From the NCBI GenBank assembly GCA_014529385.2, contig CM043953.1:107762549-107826548 (forward strand): 64,000 nt of DNA, read 5' to 3'. The DNA comes from Adiantum capillus-veneris (Eukaryota; Streptophyta; Polypodiopsida; Polypodiales; Pteridaceae). Shown one piece after another: positions 36,357 through 50,400 of the stretch. Position 1 is the stretch's first letter, and each line of letters begins with the position of its first letter. The position numbers and the translations under genes are program-made. The notes under the pieces were generated by a model. That model was not told the origin of the DNA and made no database searches. It saw nothing but the letters and a program-made list of their open reading frames with translations.

Positions 36357-36369
36357 TCTTGATACCAAT
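36357..36369 (-). promoter_or_regulatory. Primer binding site of the copy-2 gag element
   Basis: Minus-strand TTGGTATCAAGAGC, the initiator-tRNA-Met type with one extra A. It separates the leader (35,580-36,356) from the LTR that starts TGTTATACACGGGG at 36370. Confidence 0.75.
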
Positions 36370-36568
36370 GTTATACACGGGGAACTAGAACCTAGGAGTC
36401 CACCTCCCAACCACCCACTATAGAGCATGGCTCCTAGCCCTTTGCCCTAGTTGGAATCCCTTTCCACACTGCCTAGCCCTGCCTTTTCCTTGTCTAGTCC
36501 GGCCTTGCCGTTGTCTTGATAGTTCCCCCTGTGCTCCTAGCTCGCACCTGACCTAGGGTGCTTGGTGT
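36370..36568 (-). repeat. 5' LTR remnant of the copy-2 gag element
   Basis: Starts TGTTATACACGGGG on the plus strand and resembles 2278-2430. The outer end is unclear because a poly-C run and then LINE sequence follow. Confidence 0.6.
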
Positions 36569-36589
36569 CCCCCCCCCCCCCCCCCCCCC
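36569..36589 (+). repeat. Poly-C tract, 21 nt
   Basis: An uninterrupted run of C at the junction between the LTR remnant and the LINE 5' region. A poly-G run lies 850 bp downstream on the same strand. Confidence 0.95.
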
Positions 36590-37434
36590 TTCCTTCCCCT
36601 CATCTTTTGTGCATAGATTTTAGCTCCGTCATGGTGCTCAAAATGGAATCCGAGGCCCTGCCCATGGAGGAAGACATCATTAAGTTTTTTCAACTGCTAG
36701 TGGCCAGAAAAACATCAACGAACGATGGAGTCACTCTGATGGATGAAGAGGATGGGACGACTTCACCTTCAAACGATGCCATAGCGGAGGGTGGGGCTCT
36801 GACAAGGGGTTTGACCAAGATGATTAATAATGTGCTCTCAGAGGACAAGGTCCTTTTATTGGGTAAAGAAAAAGGAAAAGAGCTAGTCCATAATGCTCAA
36901 GGAGTAGAATTTGAGGTGAAGACACTCAAGGAGGGAGTGTCCCAGGGGCATATCGATACAAATGTGAACAAGGGATCAACAACTTCTACTGCTCTCAGAC
37001 CAGACATCTCATTTGCAATCATTCTGAAGGGTCCAAACTCCAAGGAATACGCTAAAGTCATAGTTGTTGAGGCATCAAGTGAGCCAGGCTAGGAAAAATT
37101 GAAGAATGTAAAAGGTTTGCTCAAAACATGAGGTGAAAGAAGTAAACAGTCAGTTTGAAGGCAACCCAAACGGTAACAAAAGAACTTGCTTCCAAGCATA
37201 ATGCAGTAGGATCTTTGAAGAAGGACTAGGTGATCAAGGCTATAGTGCTCTAAAGAAGTCTCTTGCTCAACAAGTGGAGTTGCAGAGGCTATCACTATCA
37301 AGATTCCACCAACACTTATTAAAAAGCAGCTAGCCATGCAAGCTAAGATTACGCTCATGTTTTTCTTCAGTGGGAGAGTCCCTAACAGTTTTGAATTGAT
37401 CCAATGGATTCAAGGACCACAAATTCTTGTTCAT

Positions 37435-37475
<41 letters not shown>
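37435..37475 (+). repeat. Poly-G tract, 41 nt
   Basis: An uninterrupted G homopolymer inside LINE ORF1, directly after the codons for QILVHG. It would form G-quadruplexes and could pair with the poly-C at 36569-36589. Confidence 0.95.
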
Positions 37476-37479
<4 letters not shown>

Positions 37480-38898
37480 AAAAAACACCAACTTACCTAG
37501 CCAAGGGCTTCTGCTCATTTAGATTCAAGGAGGTCTCTGACATGTTAAATGCATCCTGTCTGGGTCGAGTTCACGGGTCTGCCTAGTTGGCTTTGGGATA
37601 ACATTAGGTTGCTAGCCAGTCAGCCAGGCACCTCCTTGTTTGTTCCTAACAAGAGGGGACTAGGTAGGTCCTCTAATCGGGTTTGTATAGGTTGGAATAT
37701 TTCTAAGTCACCACCTAAGAGCATGGTGATCAATGTTGGAGATGGGCTCATTACTATTTCGCTCAATTTTGGGACATACTTTGGGGCATGCTTCTAGTGT
37801 AACAAATTTGGGCACTTTGCCAAGGATTTCCCCATGAAGTCTAATGGGAATACGATCCTACAATGCAAGATTCCAATGCGGGCTAGGCAGCCATGTCCCT
37901 TTGAAGGAAGCAATTGTGGAAGAGAAGGAGAAACACATGAAGAGTAATGTAGGGACATGAGCGGGGGAGGAAAAAGAGGCTATGGTGTGCATTAATGAAG
38001 CCATCAAATTGTAGAGAAGTCTGTGGAAAAGCGAAGCCTCACACTGCAAATCCCCGAAGGCCCATGCAATGATAAGTTGTTTTTTCTTCATGCTTCTACA
38101 CCTAAACTTCTGACAGTAACAACTTTGTTGGCTAAGCAAGTCCCAGGATTGAAGAGGATCAAAAGGGTGAAGGCGGTGCCCAAATAATTTGTATCATTCA
38201 AGGATACAGGAGCCTTGAAAGGGCAAGTGTCCTCTCCCCCCCGCTCAAGGGAGGGACTTGTGTCCTCTTGCTCCATAATCCCTTTGAAGTGCTTCAAGTG
38301 AAGGAACCTCGGGTTGCTAGAGAACCTCCTGACTCTCCTAGATTCAGGGACGCAAAAACAGGGCAGGGATCGGTCGAATGCTGCGGAATTTGTCCCTCTC
38401 TTCCAATGATGGAAGATCTAGCTATCCAATCATGGAACGTGAAAGGATTAAAGACTCAAAGAAGAACACCCTCTTCTGAGAGGAAGTTAGAAAAATGATA
38501 AGGAAGATAATTGATGGGCCATACAAGTACATCATCTAGATGGTCGCAACAAAAGAAAATACGCATTGGGGACAAAGTTAGTTTTCTATGGAGAGGGAGT
38601 GGACAAGTTCAGTGGCATCCTCTCTATTGTGGACAAGGACCTCAAGCCCAAAGTGGTCCTAAATCACCCATGTGGGAGAGTCCTGGGAGTGAGAGTCAGT
38701 TGGGCAAATCAACCTATCACCATAGTAAACACATACGGCCCGTGCATTTCCAAGGATAGAGCCAAGTTGAGGATGCACCTTATGGATTCCCCTATTGAAG
38801 GAGAGTGGCTAATGATAGGTGACTTCAAAATGGTGGAGAAGAGCAAGGATAGAATAGGCTCAACCTACCTGTTAGCAAGTTCTAAAAAATCTAAATGG

Positions 38899-38903
38899 TT
38901 AGG
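38899..38903 (+). repeat. Target-site duplication, left copy (TTAGG)
   Basis: Matches 43287-43291 on the other side of the copia element. Confidence 0.85.
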
Positions 38904-39146
38904 TGAAGAGCGCGTGCGAGAGCGTGTGTGTGTGCAGCAATAGAGAAGAGAGGAGACACAGGTTTGGGTGGACTCCAAACACAATAGTGTTAGGGTTATG
39001 AGTCCTTATTCTTTTATGTAGAATGAATGGTCAGTGTTAGTTCCCGGTAGTCTCCGACTGCCTAACACTTAGGCGTGGCACATTGGGCTTTACCACCCCA
39101 ACAACCTCCCACTTAAAGGACAATGTGCCTTTAAGCTGGGGTGACA

Positions 39147-39150
<4 letters not shown>

Positions 39151-39229
<79 letters not shown>
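39151..39229. repeat. AT microsatellite in copia
   Basis: About 39 AT units just inside the 3' LTR of the copia element. Confidence 0.95.
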
Positions 39230-39232
<3 letters not shown>

Positions 39233-39364
39233 CAGGTAGACAATGACCATGATCATCTACCCAATGCCCATGAGTGCCTGACAATGTGTAAACCGCTCTG
39301 AAGGTAAGCCCTTTGTTAGAAGATCAGCAGGGTTTTTAGTGGTGTGAACCTTGGCAAGCTGCAA

Positions 39365-40727
39365 TCACTTGTCCTCAAGCACCTCACGAATGAAGTGATA
39401 CTTCGCATCCACATGCTTTGTTTTTGCATGAAACACTGGATTTTTTGCCAATTGTATAGCACTTTGGCTATCACAATGTAACACAGGCATCTCAATATTG
39501 ATTCCCAAGTCTCCCACCAGCCGACCAAGCCATATAGCTTCCTTGCAAGCTTCTGAAGCTGCAATATATTCATCCTCTGTAGTAGACAAGGTAGCATAAT
39601 CTTGCAAACAAGATCGCCATGAAACTACACCTCCAGTGAATTCAAAAACATAGCATGAAGTGGACCTTCTCTTGTCCAAGTCTCTTGCATAATCTGCATC
39701 CGTGTAACCAATTACACATGCTTCCTTTCTTCCAAAGCAAATGCACATGTCTTTTGTACCATTCAAATATCGCATAACCCCTTTCCTGCCTCCCAATGTT
39801 TCTTGCCTGATTTGACATATATCTGCTAGCAACTCCCACTGCAAAAGCAATATCAGTACGTGTAGCAATCATAACATACATCAAACTCCCAACTACAGAT
39901 GAATAAGGCACTTGTGCCATTTCAACCTTTTCCTCTTCAAACTTAGGGCAATCATTTTTAGAAAGTTTCACATATGGAGGCAATGGATTACTCAATGCCT
40001 TCCCCTTATCCATATTGAAACGCTTGAGCACTTTAGCAATGTACTCAGATTGAGACAAATAGACCAATTTCTTGCATCTGTCTCACTTAATGCGCATGCC
40101 AAGGATATGGCTTGCTTCACCCATGTCTTTCATTTCAAAGTTTGCATGTAACTCTAACTTCAAGGCTGAAATCTCATTCCCGCATTTCCCGACAATTAAC
40201 ATATCATCCACATAAAGGACCAAAATCAGCAAACTACCATCATTAACTCGCTTAGTGTAGAGGAAATGGTCCATATTGCTATGTTTGTAGCCTTGAGAGA
40301 GCATGAACAAGTAGAATTTACGATACCACTCCCTTGATGATTGTTTTAGACCATAAAGAGTCTTTTCTAACTGACACACCAAGTCCTTCTCAACAAAACC
40401 TTCAGGATGCTGCATATAAACTTCTTCTTGAAGATCACCTTGCAAGAACGCCGTCTTGACATCCATCTGGTCAAGTTCCTTGTCGTCTTTAGCAACCAAC
40501 ACAAGTACACACCGCAGAGTAGTCATCTTGACAATCGGAGAAAAGATCTCATCAAAGTCAATACCCTGCTGCTGCTTAAATTCTTTAGCAACAAGTCGTG
40601 CCTTGTACTTGGGTTCATTATCATGAGGTGTAATTTTTTGCTTGGACACCCATTTGCATGGTAATGCCTTTTTACCTTTAGGCAACCAAACCAACTTCCG
40701 AGTTTGATTCTTATGCAATGAGTCCAT
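39365..40727 (-). pseudogene. Copia reverse transcriptase and RNase H
   Basis: Reverse transcriptase begins near 40,727 with KWVSKQK and KARLVAKEF, then MDVKTAFLQGDL, KTLYGLKQS and the catalytic YVDDMLIVGK, which is intact. A TGA at 40083-40085 (CGA-to-TGA) stops the frame after GMRIK. The next segment carries GSLMYVMIATRTDIAFAVG and then a frameshift. RNase H has GYTDADYARD, DEYIAASEACKEAIWL and the terminal LHCDSQSAIQLAKNPVFHAKTKH. Both catalytic cores look good but the chain is broken. Confidence 0.85.
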
Positions 40728-40730
40728 TTT

Positions 40731-41985
40731 TTATTGTATAGCTTTCTCCCACTTTGCCTTGTCATCCATTGACATGGCTTCCTTATAGTAGGAAGGCTCT
40801 CTGCAATTTGTCAACATAATGTAGTCCAATGAGGGAGTAAATCTATCAGGAGGCCTTGAAACTCTTGTAGGCCTTCTAATAACTGCTTGAGCCGGTTGTC
40901 CCTCAGCAACATCTTGTACTGCAAGAGGATTCTGTACTTTTTGTCTGACATTAGGCACTTCAGCCCTATTGTGGACGATTCCATCTTCTTGTAAGATAAC
41001 TCTCCTGACCTCCACTGTATGCACAGGCTTTTTATGCATTTTTTCTTCATTGAAGTATACGTCGTTACTGCAAACTATCTTTTTAGCTTCAGGATCCCAT
41101 AACCGAAATCCCATCTTGCCAGGATTGCCATAGCCAAGAAATATGCATTTCTTTGACTTAGGAGCCAACTTGCTTCAAAACTCCTTTGGAACATGGCAAT
41201 ACGCTTCACAATGAAAGACTCTAAGATGCTTGTACGAAGGTGGCTTCCCAAACCAAAGCTCTTCAAGTACCTTCTCAGCTAAAGCCTTGTTAGGATATCT
41301 ATTACTAAGATGGGCAGCAGTTGCTAACGCTTTCGCCCAAAATCCATTAGGCAACTCTGCATTAGACAACATGCTACGTAACTTCTCTTGTATGGTACGG
41401 TTCATCCTCTCAGAACACCATTTTGTGGAGGGTTATATGGAGCAGTCAACTCTCTTTTGATGCCTTTGGAATCACAAAAATTATGAAAGGCTTTAGTGAC
41501 ATACTCACCACCATTGTCTGACCTCAAGCACTTTACTTTCTTGCCAGAATGATTCTCCACTAATGCCACAAAATTTTTAAACTTCATCCTTCTTCCTGAG
41601 AGGATATACCCACACTTTCCTTGAGAAGTCATCAAATGAATGCAACAAAGTACAATGAACCTCTCATGGATACGTTAGGCATAGGTCCACAAACATCCTT
41701 ATGCACTAACTCTAATGGCTCACTTTTTCGAGTGCTTCCCCTTTTGTGTCGTGAATGTGTTTGTTTACCATAAAGACAATGCTCACAAACCGAAAAGTCT
41801 AAGAAATTGAAGCTCGACACATAACCAAAACGAGATAAGATTTTCATTCCCTTTTGAGACATATGTCCTAACCGACGATGCCACAAAGAGACACTTGGCT
41901 GCTCGGTTACACAAATTACATGGTTTTTAACATTGGATACATGTAGCATGTACAAAGTCGCAGACTTTGAACCATGTGCTACCAC
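40731..41985 (-). pseudogene. Copia integrase
   Basis: Begins with the GAG-pre-integrase motif LWHRRLGHMSQKGMKIL and the zinc-binding CEHCLYGKQ, then the catalytic part (HKDVCGPM, KCLRSDNGGEYV, GIKRELTAPYNPPQNG), and a C-terminal region with LRVFHCEAYCHVPKEF and KKCIFLGYG. A frameshift lies near 41,635, another near 41,405 at the NGV..ERMNRT junction, and a TGA at 41175-41177 (CGA-to-TGA). Not functional. Confidence 0.85.
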
Positions 41986-42054
41986 TAAAGGACCTTTGGT
42001 GATCTTTCATGAACTATCACCAAATGTGCAGTAATATCCTGCGTCATCCATTTG

Positions 42055-43072
42055 TCATGTACTAATCAAGCTTTTGATAAGCTTCGGCACATGTCTCACA
42101 TTCTTGAGCATGAATGAAGAACCATTCTGAAATTTCACTTGCACATCGCCGACACCAACTATGTCGCAAGCAAAATCATTGCCAAGATGTTCATGACCTT
42201 TACGGGCTGCATCATATGTACTGAACCACTCTCTGTGAGAAGTCACATGAAACAATGCACCTGAGTCAATAAACCAATCCTGTAAAGCATAGTCATCAGT
42301 GGCAACCAAAAATGTTGAATCCATCGTAGATGTGAGATAAATATCCCCATCAGAATCTTCAACAAAAACATTGTTGATCTCTTCAATCTTTATACTGCTT
42401 TCCTTAGTCTTGCCTTCTTCCGACTTCTTGTCTTTACCTTTCTCTTGTTTCCATTTTCGACAGTCTTTCTTCATATGACCCGTTTTGTGACAATGATAGC
42501 ACTCAATGTCTTTTCGGCCACGTGATTTGCTACGAGATTTTCCTCTCTGATTCTGCTTGCCCTTTTCTTGTGATCGACCACGAACAACGAGAGCATTGCT
42601 AGTACCATGAGAAGTATCAAGATTCTTCCTGCTAACCTCTTCAGTAAGCAAATTGCCATGAACATCAGCACATGTTAAACCATCAGCACATGTTAAACCA
42701 TCAGGAGGTGCTGATTTACTTATGGCTGTGCAAAAGGTATCCCAACTTTTTGGCAGCGTAACTAGCAAGAACATTGCTTTGACCGAATTGTCAAAATTGA
42801 CTCCCTGTGCAGAAAGCTGACTGAAAATTGTGCTGAACTCATTGAGATGGTTGCACATGGGTGTGCCCTCATCCATCTTCAAATCAACTAACTTTTTCAT
42901 CCAATAAATCTATGATGTTGCACTTTTCTTCTTATACATGTCACATAACTTCTTCCACAACTCATAACTAGTCTTTTCCATGTTCACATTGAAGTACATA
43001 TTCTTTGACAAAGTTAGCATGATGGTGGACCTAGCAAGATCATCCAACTCCTACCAATCATACTCTTGCACG
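42055..43072 (-). pseudogene. Copia gag (N-terminally truncated) and protease
   Basis: The reading enters from the LTR at about 43,072 with LSKNMYFNVNMEKTSYELWKKLCDMY and meets one in-frame stop (TAG at about 42,913). From 42,900 it runs to 42,055 with HLNEFSTIFSQLSAQG, an intact CCHC zinc knuckle CYHCHKTGHMKKDC and the retropepsin active site WFIDSGALFHVT. An 8-codon duplication (DGLTCADG-type) lies just upstream of the knuckle. About 60 N-terminal residues of a normal copia Gag are missing. Confidence 0.85.
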
Positions 43073-43286
43073 CACCTTCAACTGGTATAAAAGCGCGTGC
43101 AAGAGCGTGTGTGTGTGTGTGCATCAATGGAGAAGAGAGGAGACACAGATTTGGGTGGACTCCAAACACAATAGTGCTAGGGTTATGAGTCCTTATTCTT
43201 TTATGTAGAATGAATGTTCAGTGTTCTCGGTAGTCTTCGGCCGCCCAACAATTAGGCACGGCACATTGGGATTTACCACCCCAAGA

Positions 43287-43291
43287 TTAGG
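43287..43291 (+). repeat. Target-site duplication, right copy (TTAGG)
   Basis: Matches 38899-38903. Confidence 0.85.
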
Positions 43292-44910
43292 CCTCTGTGA
43301 GAAATGGGCTATGATGGACCTATGGGAGGTGGGCCCTATAACATCATACGAAAAGTCGGGGCTCAGTCCACTTGCTCACATATGAGAATAGGAATGCTAC
43401 ACAAGACCAAGATGAAATGGCTAGGATGATGCTTGATCATCTAAGCCAAATCATTGGCCAACCAGAGACCCACTCTCAAGAAGTGGTTGAAGCAAGAGCA
43501 ACCTTCCTTGAGAGTGTCAATAGGAAAATTCCCCAACTTGAAGCCAACCATCTTGAGATGGCCTTTTTTGAAGATGAGTGCTCACTTGCATTGCAAGCTC
43601 TTGGCAAGGAGGAGTCCCCTGGATGGGATGGTGTGATCATTGAATTATTCAGGGATATTTGGGATGACCTCAAGGTCTAGTAACGTATATGGCTAACCAA
43701 GATTTTGTCAAGGGGTCATTGGATCCTAGTGTGAAAAGAGGGCTTATCAAACCTATCCTAAAGCAGGTTTGTTGCTTGCATCTTAAGCACTGGCATCCCA
43801 TAACTATGATGTCTATGGCATACAAAATCATCACCAAGGCAATTGCTCTTAGAATTCCCCCCCTCTTGGACAGAGTCATCTCCCATCATCAGCACATGCT
43901 TATCAAAGGAAGGGCAATATATGACACTATCTTGGTAGCAATGGTTGGCATTGAATACACAACCTTCACAAAGTAAGAGTGAATTCTTCTTCAACTAGAC
44001 TTGGACAAGGCGTATTACAGGATTATGTGGTCCTTTATTAAAGATTTCATGAAATCACTGGTCTTTGGGCCTCGCCTTTGTTGTCTTATACACACTCTAG
44101 GAGCAGGCAATTAATCTTGCTCAATGATAGAATTGTGGGATCCTTTGAAGCTAGAATATCTATCAAGCAAGGATTCCCCCTGCCCCCCCTTCTCTTTGCC
44201 ATTGGGTCACATCCTCTAATAATGATTCTCAAAGCTGCTACTGCGCAGGGTGAAATTCAAGGTTTAACCTTGCACAACAATGACCAGCTCCTGGCGAAGA
44301 TGTTTGTAAATGACTCCCTCCATTTTTTGAAATCCTACCTCCAGGTGCTCAGGAAGGCGCTAGAGATTGTGCATACATTTTTTGTGGCTTCGGGGTCAAA
44401 TTGTAGTATTGAGACGTCTAAATCTCCCTGAAGGAAAACAACTCATTTAAACCATCAGTCTAGTCAGAGGAACTTGTGTGTAAAGGAAATATAATTTGAC
44501 ATCTAGGTGCCCCCTTGGGGGTGGAGGTTACACACAAGCAAAGGTTGCAGTAGGTCTTGGAAAAGCCAGTGAAAAAGGAGAAGGTGGGAGTATGTGTTGC
44601 ATCCCTTCCTGAGTTGGGTCAAAATGATCAATTCATTTATGCTTCCTTCTATTTCCTTCACTAGCCTACTCGTCAAAATAGCCAAATGCAACTGGAAGGA
44701 GTTTTTGAAACCTGCTAAAATATTATTATGGAGGAACAACACCAAAGCCTCGTCGCCATGGCAATGGGCAAAGTGGGATGTTCTCGCTTGACCGGTAGTC
44801 CAAGGTTACTTGTGTGCCAGGTTGGTGGTCTCACTCACAAAACAAGACCACTCTTGGGCTATCATGACCATGGATATGATAGACAAGGCCAAAATTTTCT
44901 CTAAAGGTAG
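43292..44910 (+). pseudogene. LINE (L1-type) 3' part: endonuclease end and reverse transcriptase
   Basis: The endonuclease resumes with LCEKWAMMDLWEVG. From 43,372 the pre-RT region has ALGKEESPGWDGV (LINE: SPGPDG). Reverse transcriptase follows with HWHPITMMSMAYKIITKAIALRI (NWRPIxLxxxxYKI), HHQHMLIKGRAIYDTIL and LQLDLDKAYYRIMW (the KLDxxKAFD motif). The catalytic FADD box is degenerate (MFVNDSLHFL). Several frameshifts and stops are present. LINE sequence ends at 44,910, where the Tat-like LTR starts; no poly-A tail is seen. Confidence 0.75.
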
Positions 44911-47455
<2,545 letters not shown>

Positions 47456-47482
47456 TAGCCCTCCCCCAGGATGATGGTATAT

Positions 47483-50400
47483 TCATGTACCATCATAGAG
47501 CATCTTTTCCAAAGAGAGTGCTTCAGAGTCCTTGACAAGCTCTTCATTGTTTGGCCCCTTGGAATTTTGGCTTGAGTTACACTCATGCTTCATGTAACAA
47601 TACTTACATGAGCCAGCGGCCTTTTGATAGATCTTTGGTAGATCCTTCGATAGAAGGCGACTCAAATAAGGCTTCAAGCGATACCCGTTTACCTTCCTGG
47701 GGTGCTCTTTCCCATTCAAGTCCATAAGTTGATAGTAACTTGAATTGAAAGCCTTCTTAACTATGTATGGCCCCTGCCATCTAGTTTCAAATTTGGCATC
47801 AAAACGATTATCGAGTCGATTGTCATACCTTAGCACAAGCTCTCCTTCCTTGATGCCTTTGTCCTTCAGTTTCTTGTCGAGCTTTTCTTTCGCTTGTGTG
47901 GCTTTCCACTTGTAGCATTCGTAAGATGCTTCTCTTTTCCATGCAAGCTCCACTAACGTAAGAAGTCGATCCATCCATACCTCTCGATCATCTTGTGCAC
48001 CTTTGCCATGAAGCCGCATTGTTGGAATGTTGAGCTCGATGGGTTGCAAAGCTTCTTGACCATAGACCAAGTGAAATGGTGTGAACTCCGTAGCTTCCCT
48101 ATATGCCCACAAGGCTCCATCCAAGAAGTCATCCCATAGCTTTGTTTTGTTCTTTACCATCTTTCGGATGATTCCTGCAATGATGCCATTAGCCTTCTCT
48201 ACCAAACCATTTGATTGAGGATAGTAGGGTGTGCTATGCCAATTTAGAATGTGAAGCTCATTACAAACTTCTGTGAGCAAGCCCTTCCTAAATCCTGGAC
48301 CATTATCAGAAACGATTTCCAAAGGTGTGCCAAATTTGCAACAAATGTGAGTGTACACAAACTTGCTAATTGTCCTTTCATTCACTCTTGCCACACTTTG
48401 AGCTTCTACCCACCTAGTCATATAGTCTATGGCCACCAAGATATACAATTTTCCATTTTTAGTCCTGGGCAATGGACCCATAGCATCAATGCCCCATTTT
48501 CCAAACGGACCATTTGCAAGGACTAACTGACGTGGACCATGTAACAGACGCTTGTTTCCATTAATCTGACAATTGTGGCAGCTTCTACACCAATGTTGAA
48601 CATCAATGTGCAAGCTTGGCCAAACATACCTGGCAAGCAAAATTTTTTTCGCAGTGAGTTCCTGTGCAAAATGACCACCACACGTTTCCTCATGCAAACC
48701 TTCAAGAATGGCAGGAATCTCCTTGGTTGTCGGTATTCTGCTGCAAACTTGATCTTTTCCTCTTTGGTAGAGGGTACCTTCCAAAAACAAATACGAACTC
48801 GCCTTCTTAATGAGACTCCTCTTTTGAGCCTTTGTGAAGCCCTCTGGAAACTCGCCCTCTAAAATGTAGCTCACAATGGGAGCCAATGATTCCATCCCCT
48901 GGTACCTTGGTTGCTTAATCACTGTTGCTGCCATGATGACCTGCACTTCACCTTCAACACATGTAACTGCTTTTTGGGCAATCAAATCAGCATCTTCATT
49001 TTATTTCCGAGAAATATGATACAATTGTACTTCTTCAAATTGATTGAAGAGTTTACGGATGGCATGAACCTTTTGCCTTAGCCTTTCATTCTTACAAGCC
49101 CAAATACCTAGAATTTGCTTCACAATGAGAAGTGCATCCCCTTTTACCATGAGATGTTGTATACCCTGGCCAATGCACATCTTTAAACCATGAAGTAGTG
49201 TGTCGTATTCTGCTTCATTGTTGCTAGTTGAATCTGGTAGATTGACCTTCTCTTTCATGACCACCTCGCCACTTGGGTTGAGCAACACTAGCCCTCCCCC
49301 TGCTTTTCCTGTGGCTCATCGAAAAGCTCCATCAAAGAACAAGGTAAAAGAATTAGGAATACTTTTTGGTGGTGGCAATGGTAGGGTCTTTACTTGAGGC
49401 ACCTTAATTTCCTTCTCATGTACCCTATAAGTGAGAATCCCTGCCAATTGTGCACGCACACTATCTTTTACCTTGAAAGAGTATTGAAACTCTTGCAACT
49501 CCATAATCCACTTTGAGATCCTAGTACTAAGATTCATTTGAGATGACACCCAAGGGAACAAATTTTCTGCAATGAGAATTACAAAAGGTTTTGGTAGCAG
49601 GTAGGATCTAAACTTTCTCACCGCAAACATTAGAGAAAGCATCATGAGTTCTGCTTCTGTGTAGCCTCTCTCCAAAGCATTCATGACCCTACTAGCAAAG
49701 TAGATGGGTTGCATCCTGGTACTGTGGGGATCTTGTTGTAATAAAACTGCACCAATCGTTTCCTTCCCAACACTAGAGCTAACAAAGAATGTGTACTCCC
49801 AACAAGGAGGCATGAGTGTTGGTAGCTCTGACAAAATGACTTTAATGTTACAAAAGTACTCTTCAAGCTCATCAGACCATGAAAATTCTACTTGTTGTGT
49901 CAACTTTTGCAAAGGATGAAGCAACTCCGAAGCTAAGTGAATAAAGTGTGACATATACTTCACCTTTTGAATGAATGAGATGACCTCTTTGAGATTCTTG
50001 GGTGATGGGAGCTCAATAAGAGCCTTTGCCTTTGAAGGATCCACTTCAATGCCTTTATAGGAAACCTTGTGACCAAGCAAGATTACTTCATCCTCACCTA
50101 TGTGACACTTGTCGGGGTTGAGTTGACCTCCCATGTCATAGAGCTTCTTTAAACCTTCTTCTACCCTTTGTAGATGCAATGATTTTGAACTATAAATGCA
50201 AAAATCATTAATAAAAACGTTAATGGACTTTCCAAAGAATGCTTGAAACATCATGTTCATGAAGCGTTGGAAAGTTGCAGGAGCATTTGTCAGGCCAAAC
50301 GGCATGACTCTAAAAGCATAACAACCCCAAGGAGTGATGAAGGTTGTTTTCAACTGATCTTCCAATGCGATACCTATTTGAAAGTAAGCAGAGTAGCCAT

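Larger units (their letters stand above)
36590..38903 (+). pseudogene. LINE (L1-type) 5' part: ORF1 and endonuclease start
   Basis: ORF1 starts at about 36,631 (MVLKMESEALPMEEDII) and continues, with frameshifts, into a DUF4283-like segment (MFFFSGRVPNSFELIQWIQGP) and VWVEFTGLPSWLWDNI. A zinc knuckle CF-x-CNKFGHFAKDF follows, in which one codon is TAG (probably W) and the last Cys is Phe. The endonuclease begins near 38,416 (QSWNVKGLKTQ) and has NTYGPCISKDRAKLR and WLMIGDFKMVE (the usual DFNMVE). A 41-nt poly-G run splits ORF1. At 38,903 a copia element interrupts the endonuclease; the frame resumes exactly at 43,292. The element is dead. Confidence 0.75.
38904..43286 (-). mobile_element. Ty1/copia retrotransposon nested in the LINE
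   Basis: LTRs of about 200 bp lie at 38904-39103 and about 43087-43286. On the plus strand they start TGAAGAGCGCGTGC and end CACCCCAACA (right copy CACCCCAAGA). A TTAGG duplication flanks the element. A polypurine tract lies beside the left LTR (minus-strand CCTTTAAGTGGGAGGT). The right LTR abuts the middle of gag, so the leader, primer binding site and Gag N-terminus have been deleted. Removing the element rejoins LINE endonuclease codons KWLG and LCEKWAMMDLWE in frame. Confidence 0.88.
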
